Below, in pieces: positions 8,405 through 16,946 of a stretch of DNA of 64,000 bases. Both the position numbers and the translations under genes were made by a program. Source of the DNA: Bryobacterales bacterium (GTDB taxonomy: Bacteria > Acidobacteriota > Terriglobia > Bryobacterales > Bryobacteraceae); NCBI GenBank assembly GCA_016721425.1, contig JADKID010000038.1:930001-994000 (forward strand), in the 5' to 3' direction. A model generated the notes under the pieces. It was not told where the DNA came from. It ran no database searches and was given only the letters and a program-made list of their open reading frames with translations. Every line of letters starts with the position of its first letter. The stretch's first letter is position 1.

Positions 8405-8428
8405 GAGGGCGGCCGCGGAGCCGCCCTC
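8405..8428. terminator. Hairpin between flp copy 3 and the convergent LarA-like gene
   Basis: A 9-bp perfect stem (GAGGGCGGC at 8405-8413 with GCCGCCCTC at 8420-8428) sits between two convergent genes. There is no clear U-run on either side, so it may be a weak bidirectional terminator or an mRNA 3'-end stabiliser. Confidence 0.55.
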
Positions 8429-8441
8429 AGCCAGTCATTTG

Positions 8442-9704
8442 CTACGCCAGCCACTCCCTGAGATCGCCCGCCTCGTCAAACTCCAATTCCCTCCCTGCCG
8501 CTATAATCTCCACATCCGCGTTCGGCTCCAACTCCGCCCGCAGGTTCTCTGTGAACGCCATCAGCGACAAGTCCTGGCTATTGCGTATCCAGCCGATCTT
8601 CAAGTCCGCCGGATCATGGCAGCCCGCGGTCCTCCAGGTCTCAGCCAGACAGCGCCGGTCGTTGCCGTAGTGCGCGGGCGTCTTGATGGAGGCCATCGTG
8701 CCGGACGTAATGCCGTTGACCCACGTCGGCTTCCTCTTCATTTGCTTCAACAGGCGGCCGTGCACGACATCCGCCATGCCGAATCCGACGGCATTGCCGT
8801 AGCTCATCGGGTGGATACCGCGCAGATAGACGCGGTCCACGCGCGGGCCAAACGTCCAGGGGTTGTAGGCGCCGTGGACGCTGCGGTTGATGACCTTGGG
8901 GTCCATGCCGGACCCGGAGAGGTTCTTGCCGATCTGATCGACCAGCAGAAAGTGCAGATGTTCGACTGGAATCCGAGGCATCCAGGTCTTTACGAGGGTG
9001 AGCAACTCCATTTCGCGCTGCTCCATCTCGTCCACGTGGACCGCCGCTAGGCGCGCCGTATCATGATTGCCGTCCTCCAGGATGGCCAATCCGCCGAGGA
9101 TCTTCCCGCACGACAGCACTTGCCTCCCGACACTGCGGATTACCCTTTCCAAGCCCAGCGTGTGGGCGAAGGTGTGGTAGCGTTTGGCGCCCTCGAATTT
9201 CCCGAGGCCGATGGCCATCATCTTGAAGAGGCCGCTTTCGAGCGTCCCGGCAAAGTCCGTATGCCACTTCACGCGGGCGCACAGCATGACGCCATCGGCC
9301 GAATAGGCGTTGCGGTCCATGACGGTATCAATCCCCTCGGACGACTGGCCGAGCGAGACCACGTCCAGGGAACTGCGAATGGGGCAGCCCATCGTAGCCT
9401 CAGTGATGCCGTACTTGGCGAGAACCTCGGTTTGTCCTTTGGCGGAGGCTGCTCCGTGGCTGCCCATCGCGGGAAAGAGAAACGGATGCATGCCGCGTTT
9501 CTGCCACCAGGCGACGATGGCGCCGACGATGGTATCGATGTTGGCGATGCCGCGGCTGCCCACCCCGATGGCGATGACGGCGCCGGGCTTGAGCTCTGCG
9601 CCCAACCGGGCGGATTCCAGGGTGCGATGCACCTCGCCCTCGACGTCGGCGATCCGGTAGCTGGGAAACTTCTGGCGGGCGAGCAGGAATGGCGAGAACC
9701 GCAT
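8442..9704 (-). CDS. LarA-like (DUF2088, lactate racemase domain) protein
   Basis: A 420-residue protein that I place in the lactate-racemase-domain superfamily on its length and layout: a Rossmann-like N-terminal half with GVGSRGIAN and the loop MGSHGAASAKG near residues 80-90, a lysine/histidine-rich centre (VKWHTDFAGTLESGL), and a second half with LEDGNHDTARLAAV and SGSGMDPKVI. True LarA uses a nickel-pincer cofactor made by LarBCE. None of those genes is here, so whether this member is a nickel racemase is unproven. It probably follows the 205-residue gene upstream (32-base gap) and converges on the pilin cluster. Confidence 0.65.
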   Translation of the reverse strand: MRFSPFLLARQKFPSYRIADVEGEVHRTLESARLGAELKPGAVIAIGVGSRGIANIDTIVGAIVAWWQKRGMHPFLFPAMGSHGAASAKGQTEVLAKYGITEATMGCPIRSSLDVVSLGQSSEGIDTVMDRNAYSADGVMLCARVKWHTDFAGTLESGLFKMMAIGLGKFEGAKRYHTFAHTLGLERVIRSVGRQVLSCGKILGGLAILEDGNHDTARLAAVHVDEMEQREMELLTLVKTWMPRIPVEHLHFLLVDQIGKNLSGSGMDPKVINRSVHGAYNPWTFGPRVDRVYLRGIHPMSYGNAVGFGMADVVHGRLLKQMKRKPTWVNGITSGTMASIKTPAHYGNDRRCLAETWRTAGCHDPADLKIGWIRNSQDLSLMAFTENLRAELEPNADVEIIAAGRELEFDEAGDLREWLA

Positions 9705-9736
9705 GCTGCCATTCTATTGTGCTGGAGAGTGCGGCG

Positions 9737-10354
9737 CTAGATTTCTTCCCACTCGCGTTCCAGGCGCCGGGAATACTCACCGGAGGCATAGAGATCCAGT
9801 ACGAAGTTCTGCGCCGGCAGGAGCGGAAACGTGTCGGCCCCCTGACGGCAGGAAAACATCTGATCGGCGTAGCGATAGTAGTAGCGCACGAAGTGGGGCG
9901 AGAGCCAGTCGAGCTCCGGAACACGCGAGAATACGCCGTTCAGGCCGAGGGCCCGGCTGAAAATGGACTTGTAGTCGGCCACGCCCCACCGCACCAGCTT
10001 TTCCCGCACGTTGGTTGGCGGATCGTCCACCAGATACTGCGCAAAGCTGGCGGCCGTAATGCCTGCGCCCCGCAGGATGTCATCGCGATTTGACATTTCG
10101 GCGCACTGCTCCACCCAGCGTTCCAGGTCCTTGCCGACGTAGTAGAGCATCCGCAATTCGCAGAGGCGTCCGGAGAGCAGGCGGTGCAGGATTTCGTCCT
10201 GGCTCAATTCGCCGGAGGGCAGCAGGCCCTGCAGCATAAGGTGCGCGCGGGAGCTCTCCACCAGTTTGTCCGGCCCGTTAGGATCGGAAAACGGATGGAG
10301 GATCACCGGTGGGAGTTCCCATGTTTGGCCCTGAGGCAGTTGTGCCGCTTCCAT
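9737..10354 (-). CDS. Conserved-looking hypothetical protein, 205 residues
   Basis: I do not recognise this protein. It is predicted soluble, with no signal peptide or membrane segment, rich in aromatic residues in the second half (RYYYRYADQMFSC) and acidic at both ends. It starts with a good site (GAGGAGAGGA directly before ATG). It lies 80 bases downstream of the M28 peptidase gene and 32 bases upstream of the LarA-like gene on the same strand, so it may be part of a dsbA - M28 - unknown - larA-like transcript. The composition and helix-rich pattern give no clue to activity. Confidence 0.6.
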   Translation of the reverse strand: MEAAQLPQGQTWELPPVILHPFSDPNGPDKLVESSRAHLMLQGLLPSGELSQDEILHRLLSGRLCELRMLYYVGKDLERWVEQCAEMSNRDDILRGAGITAASFAQYLVDDPPTNVREKLVRWGVADYKSIFSRALGLNGVFSRVPELDWLSPHFVRYYYRYADQMFSCRQGADTFPLLPAQNFVLDLYASGEYSRRLEREWEEI

Positions 10355-10434
10355 TCCTCTCCTCTATCGGCTCATTCCGGCGCCAATGTTAGGCATTATT
10401 CCAGAACAGTTGCCTTGCCGGCGCCGCTCGGTCC

Positions 10435-12276
10435 CTACCGGCGCTGCGCGCGTGAGCGCAGAGTGGTCTTCGTCGCAAACTCCTGGCCATTGCGCTTGTA
10501 CTTGATCGCTACCTCGTCGCCCGGCTTCTTGGACCGCAGCGCATACGTGAAATCGTAGAGGTTTGAAATCGCCTTGCCATCGAACTCGGTCATCAGGTCG
10601 CCGCCCTTCAATCCGGCCTCGTCGGCCGGCGACCCCTTGGTGACGTCGGAGATCTTGAACCCGCCCTTGGTCTCGCCCATGTCGGGAATGGAGCCGAACC
10701 ACGCACCGCCACCGGCCCCCGAGTTGACGGACGCCTGCGGCATGGGCGTCTGAGTCTTAATGAAGCTGGGCCGGACGGCCGCCGTTTCCAGGCTGGAGGT
10801 GACGTCGGCCACCACATGGAGCAGCTCCGCGGCGTCATCCTGGCCGATCTTCTCCCAGGTGTCGCTGGGTTTGTGATAGTCCGAATGTAGGCCGGAAAAG
10901 AAGAACAGCACGGGCACCTGCTTGAGGTTGAACGAGAAGTGGTCGCTGGAGCCGTAGCCCCCCTGATCGCTCATGTCCAGATTTAGCTTGTACTTGGCCT
11001 TGGCCTGGTCCAGGATGGCCGGCAGCCCGGTGCCGGTGCCTGTTCCGCCGACAAACACGCGCTTGTCCTTGATCCGCCCGATCATGTCCATGTTGATCAT
11101 GGCCGCCGCCTTGTCCAGCGGTAGCAGCGGATTGTTCACGTAATAGCTGGAGCCGATCAGGCCCAGCTCTTCGCCCGCAAATGCCAGGAACAGAATGCCG
11201 CGCTTTTGTTTGGGCTGACCCGCGAAATAGGCGGCCAGTTCCAGCAGGCCAGCTGTGCCGGAGGCGTTGTCGTCGGCGCCGTGATGGATCGCCTTACCCG
11301 CCAGCTCCGGTGCCATCGAGCTCTGCTCGCCCATGCCCAGGTGATCGTAGTGGGCGCCCAAAATGACGTACTCATCGGTCTCGCCCTTCAGGTAGGCGGC
11401 CACGTTGGGCACAGACTTCTGCTGCCGCTCGACGTTGGCGGCAAGCTCCACGCTGAGTTTGGCGATGGCGAGCGAGCGCGGCTTCAGATCGCCGTCCACC
11501 TCGGCCACCCAATCCTTCAGATTCTTGGCGCCGGCGGCATTGAGCCATTGATTGGCGACTTCAGCGCGGATCTGGACGAAGGGCACGTCCGGCGAGTTGG
11601 GCCCGACGTTGTTGGAAAACTTTTCCACCTGGTCTGGGTCCGAAGGGTGGTTCATCATGTCGTTGACGAAGATGACGGCACTGGCCCCGTGAAACTTGGC
11701 GTTGACGGCCTTGGTGGTGAACATGGCATGGTTGGTGAGGCCCTTGCCGCCAAACCTGCTCTTGTCGTCGAACTCCTGCGGCTCATGGCGGAGCAACAGG
11801 ACGATCTTGCCCTTGACGTCAATACCGGCGTAATCGTCGTAGCCGTACTCCGGCGCCGTAATGCCGTAGCCGGCGAAGACCACCTCGCCCGAGGCTTTGC
11901 CGTTGCCCGAAGAGTTGAACGGCACGAAATCCTGCGAAAGAGGAAGGCTGGTCTTGGCCCCGCCGTTCAGGCTATAGATGAGCGCATTGCCCTTGCCCAG
12001 CTTGGCGTTGGTGGTGACGCGAAAACGCTGGTAGTAGCTCTTCCCATCGGCTGGGGGAATCCCATTCTTTTTGAACTGGCCGGCGATGAAGGACGCTGCC
12101 TTTTCAAGTTGAGGCGTGCCGGTGCCGCGCCCCTTGAGCTGGTCCGAAGAGAGATACTTCACCGTGTCACGGTAGCTCTCGGCGCTAATCTTGCCCTTGG
12201 CCGGTGTGGCGGACCAGGCAGAGGCGGCCGCCAGGGTGGCGATGGCGATCACGGAAACGGTGTGGGTGCTTTTCAT
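10435..12276 (-). CDS. M28-family metallopeptidase with PA and PDZ domains, exported
   Basis: This 613-residue zinc aminopeptidase-type enzyme has a signal peptide (residues 1-22, ending WSATPA), an inserted PA-like domain (~125-270, FAGYGITAPEYGYDDYAGIDVKGKIV), and the M28 catalytic domain. Metal and catalytic residues are in place: H309 (GAHYDHLGMG), D335 (HHGADDNASG), E369/E370 (AGEELGLIGS), D397 (NMDMIGR) and H468 (HSDYHKPSDT). A C-terminal PDZ domain (~535-605, KGSPADEAGLKGGDLM) probably binds peptide termini. It likely trims peptides in the periplasm. The gene starts three bases after the DsbA-like gene stop, so the two are coupled; an exported peptidase and a thiol oxidoreductase suit the same compartment. 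Confidence 0.9.
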   Translation of the reverse strand: MKSTHTVSVIAIATLAAASAWSATPAKGKISAESYRDTVKYLSSDQLKGRGTGTPQLEKAASFIAGQFKKNGIPPADGKSYYQRFRVTTNAKLGKGNALIYSLNGGAKTSLPLSQDFVPFNSSGNGKASGEVVFAGYGITAPEYGYDDYAGIDVKGKIVLLLRHEPQEFDDKSRFGGKGLTNHAMFTTKAVNAKFHGASAVIFVNDMMNHPSDPDQVEKFSNNVGPNSPDVPFVQIRAEVANQWLNAAGAKNLKDWVAEVDGDLKPRSLAIAKLSVELAANVERQQKSVPNVAAYLKGETDEYVILGAHYDHLGMGEQSSMAPELAGKAIHHGADDNASGTAGLLELAAYFAGQPKQKRGILFLAFAGEELGLIGSSYYVNNPLLPLDKAAAMINMDMIGRIKDKRVFVGGTGTGTGLPAILDQAKAKYKLNLDMSDQGGYGSSDHFSFNLKQVPVLFFFSGLHSDYHKPSDTWEKIGQDDAAELLHVVADVTSSLETAAVRPSFIKTQTPMPQASVNSGAGGGAWFGSIPDMGETKGGFKISDVTKGSPADEAGLKGGDLMTEFDGKAISNLYDFTYALRSKKPGDEVAIKYKRNGQEFATKTTLRSRAQRR

Positions 12277-12279
12277 TGC

Positions 12280-13230
12280 TTACTTCTTGGCGGGCGCGGC
12301 TCCAGGCACGGGCAGGGTCAACTCGCAGCATTTCTCTCCGGCTGCGCCGGTCTTCTTCGAATAGTCGATCTCCCAGTCAATGATGGCCTTCAATTGTTCC
12401 CACGGCACGGCGCCGGGGAGTGGGCGTCCGTTGACAAACATGGAAGGAGTGGAGGTGACGCGTAGCACGCGGGCCTGCTCGATGGTGGCGTTCACTTCCT
12501 TTTCGGTGGATTTGTTGTCGTAGCAGCGGGAGAACTGCACGGCGTCCAGCCCCTTGGCCTTCACCCATTCGGAGAGCTTCGACTTCAGATTCTCGGCGGT
12601 GATCTCCGTCTGCTTGTCGAAGATCCAATCGTGATACTCCCAGAAGGCGGCAGGGTTTTCTCGAAAAACGCAGCGTCCGGCGATGGCGGCCGGCTTGGCC
12701 CAGGGGTGGATCTGCTCAATCGGAAAGTCTTTGAAGTAGAGCCGGACGTCGCTGGGATAGGTCTTCAGGAGATTCTCCCGCAGCATCTTGGCCTCCTCGC
12801 GGCAGTAGCCGCACTGGAAGTCGCTGAACACCACCACCACCACCCTGGCGCCGGGCGTACCGATGCTGGGCGAGAGATCCGTCTTGAGCTTTTCGATCTC
12901 TGAGCTGAACGGATTGCTGTCGATGTCGTAGACGGTGCCGCGCACGATCTTTTTGCCGTCGTTGCTCACGTAAAAGATTTCGTCGAGCGAGATGGTTTTG
13001 TATCCGCCGGTCACCTTCACCTCGCTGTAGCCTGGCATGGGGCCGGCAACGGGGTTGGCCACGGTGACGGTGATGTGCGGGCCCCACAACAGCAGGTGGC
13101 GCACATAGGCCTCCATCTTGGCTTTGTCGAGGGTGCGCGTGGGCTCGGGGGCGGCGGCGGGCTTAGGCTGGGCGGTTGCGGAGAGGGCGAAAAGCAGCGC
13201 CGCCAGCAGGAACTTGCTCATAAAGCTCAT
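12280..13230 (-). CDS. DsbA-like thiol:disulfide oxidoreductase, periplasmic
   Basis: A 316-residue protein with a signal peptide (cleavage near SATA/QPK), an N-terminal ~100-residue extension, and a DsbA/thioredoxin_4 domain. The redox motif is CGYC in FSDFQCGYC, and the cis-proline loop is TSTPSMFVNG. An additional cysteine pair lies near the C-terminus (EKCCEL). Proteins of this architecture (BdbD/DsbA-type with an N-terminal SurA- or DsbC-like arm) form or shuffle disulfides in exported proteins. Its start at 13230 has an AGG about ten bases upstream; a second ATG three codons in is possible. It lies immediately upstream of the M28 peptidase gene. Confidence 0.85.
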   Translation of the reverse strand: MSFMSKFLLAALLFALSATAQPKPAAAPEPTRTLDKAKMEAYVRHLLLWGPHITVTVANPVAGPMPGYSEVKVTGGYKTISLDEIFYVSNDGKKIVRGTVYDIDSNPFSSEIEKLKTDLSPSIGTPGARVVVVVFSDFQCGYCREEAKMLRENLLKTYPSDVRLYFKDFPIEQIHPWAKPAAIAGRCVFRENPAAFWEYHDWIFDKQTEITAENLKSKLSEWVKAKGLDAVQFSRCYDNKSTEKEVNATIEQARVLRVTSTPSMFVNGRPLPGAVPWEQLKAIIDWEIDYSKKTGAAGEKCCELTLPVPGAAPAKK

Positions 13231-13331
13231 TTTAGCCTGTTATTGGCCCGTTCGTACGGCAACACGGTCAGAATCTCGAGGGGATCTGGCGGCGGAATGA
13301 CGTGAGGGGATGTGCCGGCGGGCTGCGCCAT

Positions 13332-13907
13332 ATGGATATGCTCCTCGATATCGGCAAGTTTGTCCTGGCCTCGTTGCTCGGTCCTCTCGTGGTCTATCTG
13401 CTGGTGCGATTCCTCCCGCGGCCATCAGGGCCGGGTTCCGACGTGAAGCGCAGACTGGAACTGCTCCGGACGATGCCGCGCCCGATCGACCCGGCCTCCT
13501 CGGAGTACCAGCGCTTTGTTCCAGTGCTCGATCGGAGGTTGGCCGGGGGCTCCCAGCCCAGACACCTGGTGGTGATTGAATTCCCGGCCATCCCTCAGGG
13601 TCGGCTCTACCTTGCGTCGGGCGAAGTGACCGGCGAGGATCTGTGGATGCTCACCTGGTTCGCGATCGTGGCATGGAGCGGGCCGCCGCTGGCTGATGCG
13701 TTCCACGCTCCAAAGGCAGGGGACCCATTCAATACAACGGCGCAGGAGGCGATTTCATGGCGTGTGGTCTCGAAATGCGGGGTTCTGCTGGTAGACCCGG
13801 AGTCGGACGACGGCAGGCGGAAAGCCGGCCCCGCGGAGGTTCTGGAGGCGGCGCGGGTGATTGCCGCGAAGCTCGCGCGCGGTGTCGAACACCAACGATC
13901 TGTGTAG
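13332..13907 (+). CDS. Hypothetical single-pass membrane protein
   Basis: About 191 residues: one N-terminal membrane segment (FVLASLLGPLVVYLLVRFL) and a soluble domain of unknown type containing LYLASGEVTGEDLWMLTWFAIVAW and a C-terminal amphipathic helix. No family is recognised. The start is uncertain: ATG at 13332 or 13338, or GTG at 13302, none with a good ribosome site. It stands alone on the plus strand between the divergent dsbA-like gene and the convergent cydB gene, 32 bases from the latter. Confidence 0.55.
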   Translation: MDMLLDIGKFVLASLLGPLVVYLLVRFLPRPSGPGSDVKRRLELLRTMPRPIDPASSEYQRFVPVLDRRLAGGSQPRHLVVIEFPAIPQGRLYLASGEVTGEDLWMLTWFAIVAWSGPPLADAFHAPKAGDPFNTTAQEAISWRVVSKCGVLLVDPESDDGRRKAGPAEVLEAARVIAAKLARGVEHQRSV

Positions 13908-13939
13908 ACCTGCGGCTCGCGGGTCTTCCGCCGCGCCCG

Positions 13940-14983
13940 CTAATGTCCTCCGTCATCGAGATTGATCTTCCCGGCGAATTTCCGGTAGAGAAACGTGTTG
14001 TAACCTACCGCCAGAATGATGCCGGGGATGAACCACAGCAGGCCCACGCGGAGGCCATATTCGGGGGCTGCCGCGTTTTGGACGGTGAGGCTGAGCGCCG
14101 GATCGCCGATGGAGGGCAGGACATTGGGGAAGACCCCGAAAACAAGGCTCGTCAGCATCCCGATAATAAACAGCGATGAGGCAAGGAAGGCGCGCAGATC
14201 GTGCTGCCGCCGCCAGAAAAGGAAGACACCCACCAGTCCGGCCAGGGCCAGGGCAGGGAAGACATACCCGGCCGGCATGGAGTGAAAGCTGGCCGCCAGC
14301 GCGGGCTGGATCCGGAAGCTGAGCACGGTGACGAGCATCGTCATCAGCCCGACTCCGAACCACGCAAAGCGCGCCACGTTGCGGGCCCGCGCGCGGACCT
14401 CGTCCTTGGTCTTGTAGGCCACCCAGAGAGCGCCATGCTGGGCGAGGGTGAGGAATGCGAAGAGTCCCACGGTCACCGTATACCAATCGAGGATTCCGGG
14501 GTTCGGCCCCGGCTGCCAGTTGGTCCACAGCGGCAGGAAGAAGTCACCGGAGGAATCGAGCGGCACACCGCGCACCACGTTGCCCAGGGCGGCGCCGAAA
14601 AAGATGGCCAGAAGTGCGCTGGCAAAGCAGAAGACGACGTCCCATAGCGGCTTCCACACCCGGTTGTCGAAGTGACTGCGGAACTCCACCGAGGCCCCGC
14701 GCAGGATCAACAGCCACAGCACCATCATCAGCGGCAGGTAGAATCCGCTAAAGGACGAGGCGTAGAGGGCGGGGAAGGCGAAATAGAGAGTTCCGCCGGC
14801 GGCCAGCAGCCATACCTCGTTGCCGTCCCACACCGGGCCGATGGACTTGAGCACGGCGCGGCGCTCGTTCTCGGTGCGTGCCACACCCAGGTGCACAATG
14901 CCGGCGCCGAGATCAAAGCCGTCCAGGACGACGTAGATCGCGATCATTACCGCGACGATGCAAAACCAGATGACGGGGAGCAT
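13940..14983 (-). CDS. cydB: Cytochrome bd ubiquinol oxidase subunit II
   Basis: A 347-residue CydB with about eight to nine membrane helices. Family landmarks are visible: the N-terminal IAIYVVLDGFDLGAG, GPVWDGNEVWLLAAGGTLYFAFP at ~49-71, and the FxGAALGNVVRGVPL segment in the middle. It pairs with CydA in the membrane to form the high-affinity, non-proton-pumping terminal oxidase. It lies 14 bases downstream of cydA. No cydX-like small ORF follows the stop at 13940, and no cydCD assembly transporter is in the window. Confidence 0.95.
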   Translation of the reverse strand: MLPVIWFCIVAVMIAIYVVLDGFDLGAGIVHLGVARTENERRAVLKSIGPVWDGNEVWLLAAGGTLYFAFPALYASSFSGFYLPLMMVLWLLILRGASVEFRSHFDNRVWKPLWDVVFCFASALLAIFFGAALGNVVRGVPLDSSGDFFLPLWTNWQPGPNPGILDWYTVTVGLFAFLTLAQHGALWVAYKTKDEVRARARNVARFAWFGVGLMTMLVTVLSFRIQPALAASFHSMPAGYVFPALALAGLVGVFLFWRRQHDLRAFLASSLFIIGMLTSLVFGVFPNVLPSIGDPALSLTVQNAAAPEYGLRVGLLWFIPGIILAVGYNTFLYRKFAGKINLDDGGH

Positions 14984-14997
14984 GATCGTATCTTTCC

Positions 14998-16338
14998 TTA
15001 GTAGCCCGTGGCCTTTTCCTGCGGCGCGGGGCCGTGGTCAATCTCCCGCCAGATCATCAGCAAACCCAGCATCGCCAGCACCGTGTACAGGCCCATGAAG
15101 CCCAGCAGAGTGAAGAGCGTGTTGCCGCTGGAGACGTGGGGCGAGGCGCCCTCGGTGGTGCGCATCAAGCCATAGATCAGCCACGGCTGGCGGCCCAGTT
15201 CAGCCGTCATCCAGCCCGCCGTATTGGCCACGTAGGGCAGAGGCGAGGCGAGCAGCAGCGCCCAGAGCAGCGGCCTGAACGTATAGAGCCGCTTGAGCCA
15301 CAGGAACAGCCCGGCGAGTCCCATGATGCCGATAAAGATGGTGCCGAGCCCGACCATGACGTGAAAGCTGTAGTAGAGCAGGGCGATATTGTCTGGCCAC
15401 TGATCCTGGGGGAATCCGTCGAGACCGCGGACCTCGGCGCCCCACCGCTTATGCACGATGAAACCGAGCGCACCGGGCAGGACGAAGGGGTTATCGAGCC
15501 GTCGCTTGTTCACATCGGGCTGGCCCATGATCGCCATGTCGGGTGAGGCGGCGGTTTCAAAATGACCCTCCATGGCGGCCAGCGCCACGGGTTGATGACG
15601 CGCCACCAGCATGCCCTGCTGATCACCTGTGGGGAACGCGGCGAGCAGCGCCGCGGCCAGGCCCACGGTGACGCCCAGGCGCACAAAGGTGCGGCCGTAT
15701 TCTTCGTGCCGGTGCAGTAGCAGGTAAAAGGCGCCGATGCCGGCCATGATGAAGCAGCCCGTCAGTACGCCGCCCATCATCGTATGCCAGAACTGCCAGA
15801 ACGCCCATTCATTGACCAGCAGCGAAAACCAGTCTGTCAGCAGGATCTCGCCATTGGGTCCGAGCGCATAGCCGAGCGGGTGCTGCATCCAGGCATCGGT
15901 GGCGATGATCAGGTAGCCCGAAAGCCAGCTGCCCACCCAGACCGCGAGCGCGGCAAACCAGTGGCCCCACTTGCTGAGGATCTTTTCACCGAAGATCAGC
16001 AGGCCGAGGAAACTGCTTTCCAGGAAAAAGCTGTAGAGGCCCTCCATGGCCAGAGTGTGGCCTATGACGCCGCCGGCTGCCTTGGAAAAGCGGGACCAGT
16101 TGGTGCCGAACTGGAATTCCATGGGGATGCCGGTAACGACGCCGAGGGCGAAGTTGACAGCGAAGATTTTAGCCCAGAAGCGGGCGGCGTCGTTGTAGTG
16201 CTCGTTGCCGGTCTTGAGGGCCATCGATTTCAGAATGAAGATGAGGAGCCCCAGGCCGAGCGTGAGTTGAACGAACAGATAATGGAAGGTGATCGTGAAG
16301 GCGAAATGAAAGCGGTGGAGGGCGAGTGCGGAGTCCAT
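14998..16338 (-). CDS. cydA: Cytochrome bd oxidase subunit I, short Q-loop type with altered quinol motif
   Basis: A 446-residue CydA. Haem ligands are in place: H19 (TFHYLF) for b595, H185 (QFWHTM) and M328 (FHVMVG) for b558, plus E99 and E107 in the conserved ME..FFLES segment. The total length fits the short Q-loop class. In the quinol-binding loop, E257 is kept (AAMEG), but the position of E. coli K252 is Ala (HQPVALAAMEG). Start 16338 is chosen because the family N-terminus begins there and AAAGGGA precedes it; an upstream open frame of 99 codons lacks family similarity. The divergent TPR gene begins 71 bases away, so both promoters lie in that gap. Confidence 0.95.
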   Translation of the reverse strand: MDSALALHRFHFAFTITFHYLFVQLTLGLGLLIFILKSMALKTGNEHYNDAARFWAKIFAVNFALGVVTGIPMEFQFGTNWSRFSKAAGGVIGHTLAMEGLYSFFLESSFLGLLIFGEKILSKWGHWFAALAVWVGSWLSGYLIIATDAWMQHPLGYALGPNGEILLTDWFSLLVNEWAFWQFWHTMMGGVLTGCFIMAGIGAFYLLLHRHEEYGRTFVRLGVTVGLAAALLAAFPTGDQQGMLVARHQPVALAAMEGHFETAASPDMAIMGQPDVNKRRLDNPFVLPGALGFIVHKRWGAEVRGLDGFPQDQWPDNIALLYYSFHVMVGLGTIFIGIMGLAGLFLWLKRLYTFRPLLWALLLASPLPYVANTAGWMTAELGRQPWLIYGLMRTTEGASPHVSSGNTLFTLLGFMGLYTVLAMLGLLMIWREIDHGPAPQEKATGY

Positions 16339-16409
16339 GGTCCCTTTCTGGGCAGACCCAAACTCTGATGGTATCGCACGAGAGAGTCCCAAAGACGGAG
16401 GGGAGTGGA

Positions 16410-16868
16410 ATGAAGAATTGCCAGTTCTGCCAACTGAGGCGGCCTGCGGAAGAAGAGCTCTGCCAGATTTGCGGAGCGGTGGAGTTTGACCCGTCTGTCG
16501 AAGGGCCGCCGGCCGATTTCGGATTGCGGCTGATCGGCGAAAACCGGCTGGCGGCTGCCTATGAGTATCTGGAGGGTCTGGTGGCCCGCGGGGAGGAGAC
16601 GCCTGAGCATTGTCACCGTTTGGCATGGTTGGCATACGCGTTTGGGGACCTGCGCGCGGTGGAGATCTGGAGCCACGAGACGTTGCGGCTCGACGCCGGC
16701 TGGATTGAGGCCCACGTACTGCTGGGTTTGGTTTTGCAGCGCTCCGGACGTTGGGCTGAGGCGGCCGAGGAGTATCAGGCGGGTCTGCGGAGGCCGGCGA
16801 CGCCGCAGCGCAGGGCGCGCCTGGAGGCCCTGCTGGAGAGGGCCCGTACTAATATTCCGGAGTATTAG
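16410..16868 (+). CDS. Small zinc-ribbon plus TPR protein
   Basis: A 152-residue protein. The N-terminus shows two CxxC knuckles (C4/C7 in CQFC and C18/C21 in CQIC), a probable zinc ribbon. The rest is helical with about two tetratricopeptide-like repeats (ENRLAAAYEYLEGLVARG and AEIW...LGLVLQRSGRWAEAAEEYQ-like). This suggests a protein-interaction adaptor. No enzymatic motif is seen. The ATG at 16410 has GGAGGGGAG upstream. It is divergent from cydA and 78 bases upstream of the CpaE-like gene on the same strand, with which it may be co-transcribed. Confidence 0.7.
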   Translation: MKNCQFCQLRRPAEEELCQICGAVEFDPSVEGPPADFGLRLIGENRLAAAYEYLEGLVARGEETPEHCHRLAWLAYAFGDLRAVEIWSHETLRLDAGWIEAHVLLGLVLQRSGRWAEAAEEYQAGLRRPATPQRRARLEALLERARTNIPEY

Positions 16869-16946
16869 TCTATTCGAGTACAACGGTCCTGCCGATAGGA
16901 CTGGTAGCCAGCAGAACGCGTTCGGCCGCTGGCAGGAGTCAGGAAG

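Noticed and set aside
16339..16635. N-terminal extension of CydA by 99 residues
   Set aside because: The extension is Pro/Arg-rich, overlaps the divergent TPR gene, and the family N-terminus with a good ribosome site begins at 16338.
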